A stretch of 26,994 bases of DNA, from positions 1-26,994 of the forward strand of contig DIGJ01000004.1 of NCBI GenBank assembly GCA_002419585.1. The letters run 5' to 3'. The translations under genes were made by a program, and so were the position numbers. Below, piece after piece: positions 1 through 7,720 of this stretch (its first letter is position 1; each line of letters begins with the position of its first letter). The DNA is from Lachnoclostridium sp. UBA5725. GTDB lineage: Bacteria > Bacillota > Clostridia > Lachnospirales > Lachnospiraceae. Below the pieces are notes generated by a model that worked only from the letters and a program-made list of their open reading frames with translations, made no database searches and was not told where the DNA came from.

Positions 1-170
1 TAAAGTTACTTTTTCAGCAGCCTTACATATGCTCAAATGATATAAAATTCTAGCATGGGAGCCGCGTAAATTGAATATAGATTATGAGCTCAGCCTTTCA
101 GGCTGGCTATGAAATATGGACTCGCTGTTCATGAATGTTTATTACATTACAAACACCAGCGGGGCCGTTT

Positions 171-420
171 ACCAAAATCAGCAAAATGCGCGGTGGTCAT
201 AGTCTTCCCTAATTCGAATGGAGCGCAGGGGCAGCCCTTGAAACCATTTTAGCATATTCGGGGGAAACTCTAGGCAGAATGAGCTCCCATAGAGCTCATT
301 CTGCCTTGCTTAGAGGTTCCACCGAATGTTTATGCGGCTGGTTTTAAGGGCTGCCCCTGCGCTCCATTCGAATCTCAAAAACCAAAATCCCACCGCGTAT
401 CTTGCGTAACTTTCCCAAAT
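171..420. repeat. about 250-nt imperfect palindrome (long hairpin)
   Basis: This gene-free stretch (1-470) holds a long imperfect inverted repeat. The centre is a 15-bp perfect stem (272-286 with 292-306, 5-nt loop). Outside it is a partly mismatched segment (240-271 with 307-345). Then comes a 28-bp perfect stem (212-239 with 346-373). An outer arm pairs GCGCGGTGG-like bases near 188-196 with CCACCGCGT near 391-399 and continues weakly to about 171/420. It lies just past the 3' end of the minus-strand gene ending at 471 and has no obvious T-run at either end. It could be a structured RNA, a decayed MITE-like element or a complex 3' structure. A second palindrome of the same length lies at 18684-18933. 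A small stem-loop (91-105, CAGCC/GGCTG) is the only other structure seen in 1-170. Confidence 0.75.
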
Positions 421-470
421 CCCACCACGTCCGTCCTGAACCGTAATAACCAGAATTTACTCAGTCCTAA

Positions 471-1580
471 TTATGCTTTTAGGGGTATAAATTCAAACAA
501 TTCTTTTTCTGCTCTTTCTTTTAGCAGCATCTTATCTTCACTTTTTTCCTCCAGTGAACGTGTTACGAAATAATCTTCCCAACCGTTTTCTTCCAGTCCA
601 AACCAGCAGATACTGAAACGGCGTTCTACTGTATCCATTACCACGGACTTAATCGTACCGAACCAATCATCGTAGTAATGTGTGGTCATCCCTTCTGGAT
701 ATTTTTTCAAAAAGAATTCTCTTATTTGGTTTTCTTCTAGGCTTGCGTGGTTCTTGGCAAACTGTTCTAATTTATCCAGACGTACCACGGAATTTCGCAT
801 GGCTGCAGGTTCCAGGTTTTGAAAAGAAGGGATTGCTATATGATTGGTTCCACATAGATATTGCTTTGCATCTACCGAAGTAATCCTCTCATATGCCACT
901 TTTCCATTCATTGTTTCCACTAAGACAGCATTACATGCTGCATCAGCAAGATATAAATTAATGTTGTAGGCAATCGGCATTTTCAAAACTAATTTAAGTG
1001 CCTCTTCGACATCTTTGCAGTTTTCTAAAAGACTTCGTATCACAGCCCAGAATTGAAGACCTTTCATTTCTGCTTTTCTCATACCAATCATATTGCCCAC
1101 TGGTAGTCCGCAAGATGACATCGAAACTGCAAGTCCACATTCATTGATTCCTTCACATCTTCCAAATGTCGCAATCGATCCTCCAATATGTGCATACTTT
1201 CCTTTTGGCTTTGTCCTGCAAACGGTTAGATCCTCTTGTTCGATACTGAATTCATAATTGCGGGCAAGTCTAGTATGACCATCCACCATTTGGCTCCCCA
1301 ATACGGCTAACCCAGAGCATCTAGGTACCAGATACGTCATCCAGGTATATGCAATATCTTTTACCAGAATCCCCGTTTCTTTTGAAAATCCCTCCAACTC
1401 GTCACGTATTCCAGGACAATACTTATCATACAAGTGCAGCGCATCTTCTAAGTCTTGCTCTGTAAAAAAATCAGGTGCTGGCATCGGAAAACATGCTCGA
1501 TCTACCTTTTTTGCAATCTGTTTACCTATATCTTCATAGGTTCCTTGTAATTCTAAATAACATACTTTTTGTGTTTCCAT
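471..1580 (-). CDS. C45 family peptidase / acyl-CoA:6-APA acyltransferase-like Ntn hydrolase
   Basis: This 369-residue protein resembles the C45 (acyl-CoA:isopenicillin N acyltransferase, AAT-like) branch of linear amide C-N hydrolases. These Ntn hydrolases cleave themselves in front of a cysteine that becomes the N-terminal nucleophile. The candidate is Cys88 in PRCSGLAVLG, followed by the family-like DGHTRLARNYEFS stretch (about 100-112), with an about 87-residue propeptide. A conserved-looking GINECGLAVSMSS segment follows at about 145-157. There is no signal peptide, so it is probably cytoplasmic. Natural substrates of clostridial members are mostly unknown; amide bonds of N-acyl amino acids or beta-lactam-like compounds are the family precedent. 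The ATG at 1580 has a good SD (GAAAGGA, 8 nt upstream). It lies 103 nt downstream of the AraC-type gene on the same strand and may be cotranscribed with it. Confidence 0.85.
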   Translation of the reverse strand: METQKVCYLELQGTYEDIGKQIAKKVDRACFPMPAPDFFTEQDLEDALHLYDKYCPGIRDELEGFSKETGILVKDIAYTWMTYLVPRCSGLAVLGSQMVDGHTRLARNYEFSIEQEDLTVCRTKPKGKYAHIGGSIATFGRCEGINECGLAVSMSSCGLPVGNMIGMRKAEMKGLQFWAVIRSLLENCKDVEEALKLVLKMPIAYNINLYLADAACNAVLVETMNGKVAYERITSVDAKQYLCGTNHIAIPSFQNLEPAAMRNSVVRLDKLEQFAKNHASLEENQIREFFLKKYPEGMTTHYYDDWFGTIKSVVMDTVERRFSICWFGLEENGWEDYFVTRSLEEKSEDKMLLKERAEKELFEFIPLKA

Positions 1581-1683
1581 AGAATCATTCCTTTCTTATT
1601 GAACTACATTCATTCTATCTCACACACAACATATATTCCTGTCATTTTCTGCTTTGATTTGTCTGGTTGATTTTTTCGATGAA

Positions 1684-2544
1684 CTACTTTTTCTTTACCG
1701 GAATCCAGATTTCACTCACATAGTCTACTGCGCGAGTATCTCCTTTTGAATACATTTCAATATTATATCCTGCCGCGATTTCGTACTCTGCATTTCCTGG
1801 CAACCACTCATGAAAAATCTTCGTATTGACTGCCTGTATAGCTTCTGGCATCGGTCCTACACAGCGAAACTTTGCAAAGGTCAATGCAGGTATTTTCTCT
1901 ACTGTTAAACCTTCTGGAATAGTTGTTTTCTTATAATTTCCGGCAATCAGATAGCGAAAATCTTTTCCTTCCATTTCTTCATCAATGCTGATACCATACA
2001 TACCAATGCAACACTTACTTAATTCCTGATCATATTGATTCATGTACTTGTTACAATACTCCTCCCAAAACTTTGGGATATCATCAAATGCACTATCATA
2101 TTGAAAGATTCTCTCCATTCCAATCACCTGAAATGCTTCCATTTGTTCGATACTATAATCCATTTGACTGCCTCCTTTTACGGATATGCTGATTTGCAGC
2201 GGCTGAAATGGTTTTATTTTGTAAGCCTGAACCTTTATTTGCATGGGTGAAATGCCATGAAACCGGCTAAATGCCTTTGTAAAACTTTCTGGCGTATCAT
2301 AACCATATTTATATGCCAGGTCAATGATCTTTTCCTCATTTTTGACTACATCAAGTGCCGCCAGGTAAAGGCGTCTATTTCTAATATATTCACCGATGGA
2401 ATAACCTGTCATTATCTTAAACCCCTTTTGAAAATAAAAGGGGGAAATATTGACTGTTTGTGCAATCTCCTCAACGGTACAGTCTTTTAGTAAATTTGCT
2501 TCCATATAATCAATTGATGTTCTTAACGCTTGCATCCATTCCAA
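1684..2544 (-). CDS. AraC-type regulator with GyrI-like effector-binding domain
   Basis: The N-terminal 110 or so residues are a double helix-turn-helix AraC/XylS DNA-binding domain: first HTH around CTVEEIAQTVNISPFYFQKG, second around IIDLAYKYGYDTPESFTKAF, then FHGISPMQIK. From about residue 125 to the end is a GyrI-like (AraC_E_bind) small-molecule domain ending in EIWIPVKKK. This order is typical of Rob/SoxS-like multidrug-responsive activators. I prefer a TTG start at 2544. It sits 8 nt after an AAGGGG SD and gives the usual family N-terminus (M/L)EWMQALRTSIDYMEANL. A GTG three codons upstream (2553) overlaps that SD. The gene is divergent from the EamA transporter, which it probably controls; a palindrome lies between them. 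Confidence 0.88.
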   Translation of the reverse strand: MEWMQALRTSIDYMEANLLKDCTVEEIAQTVNISPFYFQKGFKIMTGYSIGEYIRNRRLYLAALDVVKNEEKIIDLAYKYGYDTPESFTKAFSRFHGISPMQIKVQAYKIKPFQPLQISISVKGGSQMDYSIEQMEAFQVIGMERIFQYDSAFDDIPKFWEEYCNKYMNQYDQELSKCCIGMYGISIDEEMEGKDFRYLIAGNYKKTTIPEGLTVEKIPALTFAKFRCVGPMPEAIQAVNTKIFHEWLPGNAEYEIAAGYNIEMYSKGDTRAVDYVSEIWIPVKKK

Positions 2545-2646
2545 ATGTATCACCCCTTGTTCTATATTAACTTGTTTTAAACTAGCATATCAAAGTAATG
2601 TATGGATTTCAATTATACTTCACAAATTAAAGTTCATTTTTATCCT

Positions 2647-2662
2647 ATGTAAATTTTTACAT
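2647..2662. promoter_or_regulatory. palindromic operator candidate in AraC/EamA divergent region
   Basis: ATGTAAA-TT-TTTACAT is a perfect 7-bp inverted repeat with a 2-nt spacer. It lies in the 198-bp region between the divergent AraC-type and EamA genes. It is placed like a regulator-binding site, about 80 nt upstream of the transporter start and 100 nt upstream of the regulator start. No clean sigma-A promoter with 17-nt spacing was found for the transporter, which would fit activation by a bound regulator. AraC proteins more often use direct repeats, so the binding partner is not certain. Confidence 0.4.
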
Positions 2663-2742
2663 GCATTTGAGATTGAAATAGTGTACTATAGAAAAGAACA
2701 GCTTCTACATAGACGAAATTACATTCAAAAGGGGGAACCGTC

Positions 2743-3690
2743 ATGTTACAAAAAAATGGGTACCAAAATAAAAACTTCACAACTAATAACACCTTTATTG
2801 GACATCTTGCTGCTATTTTTTGCATTTTGGTCTGGGGGACAACCTTTATATCAACGAAAGTGTTGCTACGCACTTTTGCACCTATCGAAATTCTTTTTAT
2901 TCGATTTATAATTGCATACTTCATTTTATGGTTGTTTTATCCGCATACGTTACATATAGAAAAAAAAACGCACGAATTGTATTTTGCAGCAGCTGGTCTG
3001 TGTGGTGTTACCTTATATTTTCTGTTTGAAAATATAGCTTTGACCTATACATTTGCATCAAATGTCGGCGTCATCGTTGCTGTCTCTCCTTTTTTTACAG
3101 CGATCATTTCTTGGTTGGTTTTACATAATGAACGCCCCAATGCCCGTTTTTTTGTAGGCTTTATCATAGCAATGGTTGGTATTTTCTTAATTAGTTTTAG
3201 CAATGGAGCTACTATGTCAATCAACCCTCTTGGTGATATTCTAGCGATACTGGCTGCTTTTATCTGGGCAGTATACTCCGCCATAACAAGAAAAATCGGT
3301 ACGTTTGGCTATCCTACGATTCCGACTACCAGACGCATTTTTTTCTATGGTCTGTTTCTTATGATTCCGGCGCTTATTTTAATGGATTTTTCTGTGAACC
3401 TTTCTCAATTTAGCAATATAACAGACCTCTTAAATCTATGTTTTCTTGGAATTTGTGCATCTGCATTGTGTTTTGCATGTTGGAATTTTACAGTGAATAT
3501 TTTAGGTACTATTAAAACAAGTGTTTATATTTATTTGGTACCTGTTATCACCACCATAGCATCTGCTCTGATATTGCATGAAACATTTACCGTGTCTTCG
3601 ATCTGTGGAATCGTATTAACTATGATGGGTCTGTTTTTGTCGGAGAGTAAGAATTTTTCTATCAAAGCTGGCATCAATCAACCCGAGTGA
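2743..3690 (+). CDS. EamA/DMT-superfamily membrane transporter
   Basis: This 315-residue integral membrane protein has about ten hydrophobic segments arranged as two EamA repeats (about residues 20-150 and 160-303). Typical family stretches are visible: AAIFCILVWGTTFISTKVLL in the first helix, SNVGVIVAVSPFFTAIISW near the end of repeat one, GDILAILAAFIWAVYSAITRK at the start of repeat two, and YLVPVITTIASALILHE near the end. The length is normal for the drug/metabolite transporter superfamily, whose members export amino acids, drugs or metabolites. The substrate cannot be predicted. The ATG follows a strong AAAAGGGGG SD at 7-nt spacing. It is divergent from an AraC/GyrI-like regulator, which suggests inducible efflux. 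Confidence 0.9.
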   Translation: MLQKNGYQNKNFTTNNTFIGHLAAIFCILVWGTTFISTKVLLRTFAPIEILFIRFIIAYFILWLFYPHTLHIEKKTHELYFAAAGLCGVTLYFLFENIALTYTFASNVGVIVAVSPFFTAIISWLVLHNERPNARFFVGFIIAMVGIFLISFSNGATMSINPLGDILAILAAFIWAVYSAITRKIGTFGYPTIPTTRRIFFYGLFLMIPALILMDFSVNLSQFSNITDLLNLCFLGICASALCFACWNFTVNILGTIKTSVYIYLVPVITTIASALILHETFTVSSICGIVLTMMGLFLSESKNFSIKAGINQPE

Positions 3691-3727
3691 CATTTCAATA
3701 TTTGCATAGATATAAAATAAAAGCTCA

Positions 3728-3764
3728 ATAAAAAAGAACCGAGAACTCCAGGGTTATCGGTTCT
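3728..3764 (-). terminator. Rho-independent terminator of the LytTR/ABC operon
   Basis: On the minus strand the stem AGAACCG/CGGTTCT (3764-3758 with 3741-3735), with further imperfect pairing inside, runs straight into a T6 tract. It lies a few bases after the permease stop at 3770. On the plus strand there is no T-run after the stem, so it does not obviously serve the EamA gene. Confidence 0.8.
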
Positions 3765-3769
3765 GTAAA

Positions 3770-5482
3770 TCATTCAGCATATATAAACTCTGAAATCTCC
3801 TCTTTTGCAACAATTCGCCTAATTCCAAGTCCGAACAGCATTTGTACCAACCAGTAAATTATACTCAAACCAGCAAATACAAGAACAATCACAGAAATAC
3901 TCGTTCCAAAAGGCATATAGTCGTTTGTTGAAATAGATAACGATTTTTGGATAGACCTTGCCAACAAAATGCTCGGCGCAAGCGTCAGAAAAAACACAGT
4001 CCATACAATCGGCATATAAACATCAATCACCATTTTGCGGATATGCTTTGTCCGATACCCCATCATGTGCAATATCAGCATATCACGGGTGTTATCCCCA
4101 AAACTTGCATACAATGCGAGAAAAATCAATATCGCCCCGATAAGACCGCCTATGCATTGATTTATAACTGCACTAATGTTATTGGAGACCGCCTCCTTGT
4201 TCAGAGTATTGATTCTCTGATCTTTTGTGGTTGCAACGCCATCATTCAATTTTTCCATACTCAATACGCCGTTGTAAGCACCGATCGGAACGTTTAAAGC
4301 TTTCGACAGTTCATCGGCATTTACATAGATATTGGCTGACTTAGCGTTAACGGCGATATCAGCAACGGTAACTTCATGACTAACTCCTGCAATATCAGCA
4401 ACAAACCTATCCCCAATATTTAAGCCATAAATTTCATGAAGGCCGGGATTTATATAAACCTCTCCTACTTTAGGTACAGATAATATATCCCCTTTGGTAT
4501 TTTGCAATTCGTACAAGTTGTTCAAGGTGTACAAGCCAGTCGCACTCTGCTCTATCACGTGTCCATCGACAAAAAGCCGTACTTTATTATCAAGATATGG
4601 AATCACATTTTCCGGTGTAGGGACTGTCTGAAATTCCGAGTATCTCGTATCATATTCGTAGTTGTGTCCTGTCGTTTGGGAGTCAAAGACTTTTTGGCTA
4701 CTGATATTCAGCGAACGCCCTAAAATCATACAAACGCTGAAAGACATTACTGCGACTATGAGTAAAAATATGGATAGCGGCTTACGTAAAGCGATACGAA
4801 GGGTCAGTTTATTCTTTGTTGGAATCATGTCGCAAATGCGATTCGCAACCCTTAGTGAAAAGGAAAAACCGGCACGGCTCTCATTTCCTGCAATCAAAAT
4901 ACCAGGCTCTTTTCCTCTTACAAAGGAGTAGCAAAAAAAAGTGAGCAAGCAAAAAATTGCTGTTGAAACTAAAAGACCGATAAACAGGCTTGACAATCTT
5001 ATTTTTTTCACCAGTCCTATTACTGAATATGTATCTGCGTTCGCATGAATCAAAACATCGGACAGAAAATAACCACCGATTAGCCCCAATATTGCTCCAA
5101 TTAAAGAAAGCACAGCTACAAAAACAACGAAGCAAGCACACACACTACTATCCTTAAACCCCAATGATTTCAAACAACCTATTTGTTTTTTGTTTGCACG
5201 ATAGAATCTGTAAAAATACATCACAAACACAAACGAAGTAAGTAAAACCGTTGAGATGAAAAAAGTATAAGCAAGCGAAGCATTAGCATTCAGCGCATTT
5301 TTATATAACTGCTGATTTTCTGTAAGGGTAGTCAATGTATTTAACATTGCCATGTTACCGTCAATAGAAAAGATAACAAAATAAAAGGAAAGTGATGTAA
5401 GCATGGTAAGAACGAGTAAAAGGAGCACGAAAATTCTGTTTTGTATCATCTGTTTCGTTAATTGTTTATATACAAGCACCAT
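3770..5482 (-). CDS. ABC transporter permease, FtsX/MacB type
   Basis: This membrane protein of about 570 residues has two FtsX-like halves. Four hydrophobic segments lie in the first half (about 16-38, 68-88, 112-140, 162-184). A fifth at about 235-256 is followed by a roughly 170-residue extracytoplasmic region. Three more lie near the C-terminus (about 440-460, 485-510, 530-555). This is the layout of permeases that work with MacB/LolD-type ATPases in peptide or lipid extrusion or in resistance. The ATG at 5482 follows a GGGGG SD at 8-nt spacing and begins 5 nt after the ATPase stop codon. A GTG five codons upstream (5497) overlaps the ATPase gene and has no SD. It is the last gene of its operon. 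The substrate is unknown. Confidence 0.87.
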   Translation of the reverse strand: MVLVYKQLTKQMIQNRIFVLLLLVLTMLTSLSFYFVIFSIDGNMAMLNTLTTLTENQQLYKNALNANASLAYTFFISTVLLTSFVFVMYFYRFYRANKKQIGCLKSLGFKDSSVCACFVVFVAVLSLIGAILGLIGGYFLSDVLIHANADTYSVIGLVKKIRLSSLFIGLLVSTAIFCLLTFFCYSFVRGKEPGILIAGNESRAGFSFSLRVANRICDMIPTKNKLTLRIALRKPLSIFLLIVAVMSFSVCMILGRSLNISSQKVFDSQTTGHNYEYDTRYSEFQTVPTPENVIPYLDNKVRLFVDGHVIEQSATGLYTLNNLYELQNTKGDILSVPKVGEVYINPGLHEIYGLNIGDRFVADIAGVSHEVTVADIAVNAKSANIYVNADELSKALNVPIGAYNGVLSMEKLNDGVATTKDQRINTLNKEAVSNNISAVINQCIGGLIGAILIFLALYASFGDNTRDMLILHMMGYRTKHIRKMVIDVYMPIVWTVFFLTLAPSILLARSIQKSLSISTNDYMPFGTSISVIVLVFAGLSIIYWLVQMLFGLGIRRIVAKEEISEFIYAE

Positions 5483-5487
5483 ATTTT

Positions 5488-6183
5488 TTACCCCCACACC
5501 ATATCCTTGGCTGATATTGGATTTTCATTCATAACATCTTTATGTAGCATACCGTTTTTTATCGTCAGTACACGATCGGCTGTTTCCGCGATTTGGGCGT
5601 TATGTGTAGTAAAAAGAATTGTCACACCAAAAGCAGACTTTAGGCTGTGAAGCAACTCAACCACTTTTTTACTATTCGCTTCGTCCAATGCGCCGGTTGC
5701 TTCATCGCAAAACAACAGACGTGGTGCTTTGATAACCGCTCGCGCTATGGCAACACGCTGTTGTTGACCGCCGGAAAGCTGTGCAGGAAACTTATCTAGA
5801 ATACTGTCGATTTCAAGCATACGAGTTAAGCGGTCAAAAGAAAGCGGTGTTTTGCCAGGAGCAATACTGATTTTAATATTTTCTTCTACTGTTAGGTTAT
5901 TTAAAAGCATATAGCTTTGAAATACATTGCCTACCTCCAAACGTTTCCAGTCTGCAAGCTGAGGCTCCGAATAATCAGAAATAACTTTATCCTCATACCA
6001 TACCTTTCCAGCGGTCGGCCGTATCAGTCCGGAAAGGATATTCAGTAAAGTCGATTTTCCAGAACCACTTGGCCCACAAATTACAGTAAACGTATTTTCG
6101 TATATATCAAGCGAAATACCATCGACAACACTTTCTTTTCCATATTTTTTCTTGATATTTTCCGATTTTAAAATTGTTTTCAT
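5488..6183 (-). CDS. ABC transporter ATP-binding protein (MacB/LolD-like)
   Basis: This complete 231-residue nucleotide-binding domain powers the adjacent permease. Visible motifs are Walker A GPSGSGKST (37-45), Q-loop Gln89, signature LSGGQQQR (136-143), Walker B LLFCDE (156-161), D-loop ALD (165-167) and H-loop His194 (FTTHN). The spacing is that of the MacB/LolD/FtsE group, which pair with FtsX-type permeases. It lies 11 nt after the DUF3021 gene and ends just before the permease start, so the genes are probably translated from one mRNA. Confidence 0.95.
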   Translation of the reverse strand: MKTILKSENIKKKYGKESVVDGISLDIYENTFTVICGPSGSGKSTLLNILSGLIRPTAGKVWYEDKVISDYSEPQLADWKRLEVGNVFQSYMLLNNLTVEENIKISIAPGKTPLSFDRLTRMLEIDSILDKFPAQLSGGQQQRVAIARAVIKAPRLLFCDEATGALDEANSKKVVELLHSLKSAFGVTILFTTHNAQIAETADRVLTIKNGMLHKDVMNENPISAKDMVWG

Positions 6184-6194
6184 ATCATACCTCC

Positions 6195-6590
6195 TTAATT
6201 TGATTTATTACGTCTTTTTAATAATCGATTGATTGTGTCAATTTCTTCTCGAATGCGGAATATGCTCAAAAGCAATCCTACAATGTAAATCACTATGGAC
6301 ATGATAACAAGCATCCATATTGGTGTGCTAGTGAACCAATGAAAGATAAATCCCAAAATAATCAGAACGATTACGGTATATCCAATGTCAAGAGCGGCTT
6401 CTAATATGACGTATTCACTTTCAAGTTTCCGTGTTAGAATATAACCCAAATGGATTACTATATTTGCGACAAGAGATTGAAAAACACTGTTAATAAGTAG
6501 AAATTTTGCGCCAGAAAGTGTCCCGATGATTGCAAGAATAATAAGGGTAACACCTGTTGTGGAAGTTATATTTAAGATTGTTCTTCTCAA
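6195..6590 (-). CDS. DUF3021 family membrane protein
   Basis: This 131-residue protein has four hydrophobic helices (about 10-28, 32-50, 68-88, 91-112) and a charged C-terminal tail (FRIREEIDTINRLLKRRNKSN). The size, topology and position directly behind a LytTR gene match DUF3021. In related LytTR regulatory systems of streptococci (the HdrRM and BrsRM pairs), the membrane partner restrains the LytTR protein; a similar anti-activator role is inferred here. Its start overlaps the LytTR stop by 4 nt (ATGA), implying translational coupling. Confidence 0.85.
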   Translation of the reverse strand: MRRTILNITSTTGVTLIILAIIGTLSGAKFLLINSVFQSLVANIVIHLGYILTRKLESEYVILEAALDIGYTVIVLIILGFIFHWFTSTPIWMLVIMSIVIYIVGLLLSIFRIREEIDTINRLLKRRNKSN

Positions 6591-7036
6591 ACTTTTGTTC
6601 CCTCCTGTAATGCCTGTTTTATGTTATCAAGATATTTTCGTGTTATATAAAGCCGTTCGCCATTTTTTAATGTTGCTTCCATTCGACTATTCAGCAATGG
6701 CTTTACGGAATCAAGCGCATTTATGTTTAAGATACAGGCTTTGTTTATTTGAACAAACCCCAAATGGGCTAACTCATCTGCCAACTGATAAATACGGGAT
6801 TCCGTTCGATAGACGCTTTGCTCACAATAAACAAAAGTTCTTTTGTCCACGGTTTCAAAGTAATAAATATCAGACGCATTTACAAATTTGTCGCTATCAT
6901 CTAGCTTGCACTTTATCCGAGTATCTACGGATTGCAATATAGTGGTAATCCGTTCTACATCTTTACTCATTTGCGCGTATCGTATTCGTATTTCTACGTC
7001 CTTTTTTGATAAATCCTGTTCCAGTTTTATAATCAT
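6587..7036 (-). CDS. LytTR DNA-binding domain regulator
   Basis: This transcription regulator of about 149 residues has a short N-terminal helix region (1-45) and a LytTR DNA-binding domain (about 48-148), but no receiver domain. Family-like stretches are IYYFETVDKRTFVYCEQSVY, LAHLGFVQINKACILNINAL and LKNGERLYITRKYLDNIK. Such standalone LytTR proteins are encoded with DUF3021 proteins, often next to an ABC exporter that they control. The ATG at 7036 is preferred because AGGTGAT lies at proper distance; the in-frame GTG at 7039 is almost inside the SD. It is the first gene of a four-gene minus-strand operon. Confidence 0.92.
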   Translation of the reverse strand: MIIKLEQDLSKKDVEIRIRYAQMSKDVERITTILQSVDTRIKCKLDDSDKFVNASDIYYFETVDKRTFVYCEQSVYRTESRIYQLADELAHLGFVQINKACILNINALDSVKPLLNSRMEATLKNGERLYITRKYLDNIKQALQEGTKV

Positions 7037-7091
7037 CACATCACCTGCTTTTTAGTGTATAGAAAAAGATTCCGTATATCAATGGGGTCAC

Positions 7092-7153
7092 TACTAAGAT
7101 ACAGTAGTAAGATACCAAAATGCAACTTATTCTGAAACTCGGATGGTAGTTTC
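7092..7153. promoter_or_regulatory. repeat-rich region upstream of the LytTR gene
   Basis: Two short repeats lie 55-120 nt upstream of the LytTR start. One is a direct repeat TA(C/G)TAAGATAC at 7092-7102 and 7105-7115 (13-nt period, 10 of 11 identical). The other is an inverted repeat GAAACT-8 nt-AGTTTC at 7134-7153. LytTR proteins bind pairs of direct repeats, often in their own promoters, so these are candidate sites. The period is shorter than the usual LytTR spacing and no strong core promoter was identified. Confidence 0.3.
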
Positions 7154-7164
7154 GGCTGATATCT

Positions 7165-7231
7165 TCTTAAACAAATAAACTCCCTCCTAAGAAAACAGTT
7201 ATATCCTTTTAACTGTTTTCTTAGGAGGGAG
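7165..7231 (-). terminator. 22-bp perfect hairpin, probable terminator
   Basis: 7180-7201 and 7210-7231 form a perfect 22-bp inverted repeat with an 8-nt loop. On the minus strand its G-rich base (GGAGGGAG) is followed by TTTATTTGTTT, which fits a Rho-independent terminator lying just after the GNAT fragment ending at 7261. Each arm contains a strong SD-like AGGAGGG or its complement. The length and perfection are unusual for a terminator, so a small mobile-element remnant is an alternative. Confidence 0.55.
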
Positions 7232-7260
7232 CATATCATTATATAGCATACCAATACGCT

Positions 7261-7341
7261 CTAATATTCATACAAGTCTTTCCAATCATCTTCCTGAAAA
7301 TTTCTAATAATAAGTCTTTGTGTCTCTATTCTATCCATCAT
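7261..7341 (-). pseudogene. 5' fragment of a GNAT N-acetyltransferase gene
   Basis: A 26-codon reading frame begins at 7341 (an ATG at 7338 is in frame) with an AAGAAGG SD at 6-nt spacing. It reads M-MDRIETQRLIIRNFQEDDW-KDLYEY and then stops. The ETQRLIIRNFQEDDW motif is the classic N-terminus of RimJ/RimL-type GNAT acetyltransferases, which normally continue for about 170 residues. No continuation was recognised in any frame downstream, where a perfect hairpin follows 30 nt later. It is therefore probably the remnant of a truncated gene. A functional micropeptide is much less likely. Confidence 0.7.
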
Positions 7342-7606
7342 TCGTACCTTCTTAACTTCCGATTTTTTACAATTTTACCAAATCCTAAGTCATCGCGCTA
7401 GGGATAATTATCAAAAAACTTATTTATAGTACCCCAAACTCCCCTTTTACGGAGTGGCTTTTCGAAAATTCAAGTGGTAAAATTTATATAAATTTGTAGT
7501 TAACCAAAATACATACACGAAGCATGCAGTGGACGAAAAAACGATGACGATGCTGTCCAAAATATCTGTATTGCGTTGAACTACGATATTAAAAAGGGAG
7601 GAAGAT
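7342..7606. other. intergenic region upstream of the surface-protein gene
   Basis: No gene was recognised here. It contains a short stem-loop ACTCC/GGAGT (7438-7455) followed by GGCTTTT, and a possible larger leader stem AGCAT/ATGCT with GGAC/GTCC nearby (7521-7558). No sigma-A promoter with convincing spacing and no known riboswitch core could be identified, although the transcript for the surface protein must begin in or near this region. Confidence 0.4.
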
Positions 7607-7720
7607 ATGGTGTTTTACCTATATAAACATCATACAAGAGAATTATGGGAAAAGAAAAAAAAGAATGCTTTAGATGTAACATGTATCTCGGAAAAAAATC
7701 AAAACGTATTATTGCAGTGA
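7607..7720 (+). other. overlapping upstream frame with the best RBS; A AAA AAG slippery site
   Basis: The only strong SD in front of the surface-protein gene (GGGAGGAAG, about 7596-7604) serves the ATG at 7607. That frame encodes 37 residues, beginning MVFYLYKHHTRELWEKKKK, and stops at 7720. It overlaps the start of the 868-residue frame, which is offset by -1. At 7657-7663 the upstream frame reads A AAA AAG, the classical bacterial -1 frameshift heptamer, inside an A8 tract (7655-7662). A -1 shift there would continue as ECFRCNMYLGKKSKR of the large protein. An additional A in the tract would have the same effect, so a natural or assembly indel is possible. Confidence 0.5.

Noticed and set aside
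171..420. Insertion-sequence ends around a transposase
   Set aside because: The interior is too short to encode a transposase and is itself part of the stem.
7036..7254. A 72-residue minus-strand ORF upstream of the LytTR gene
   Set aside because: It runs through the perfect hairpin, has an odd Leu/Cys-rich composition without family resemblance, and starts just past the GNAT fragment stop without an SD.
7438..7558. Possible riboswitch (c-di-GMP type) before the surface protein
   Set aside because: Short stems are present, but no conserved riboswitch core could be matched.
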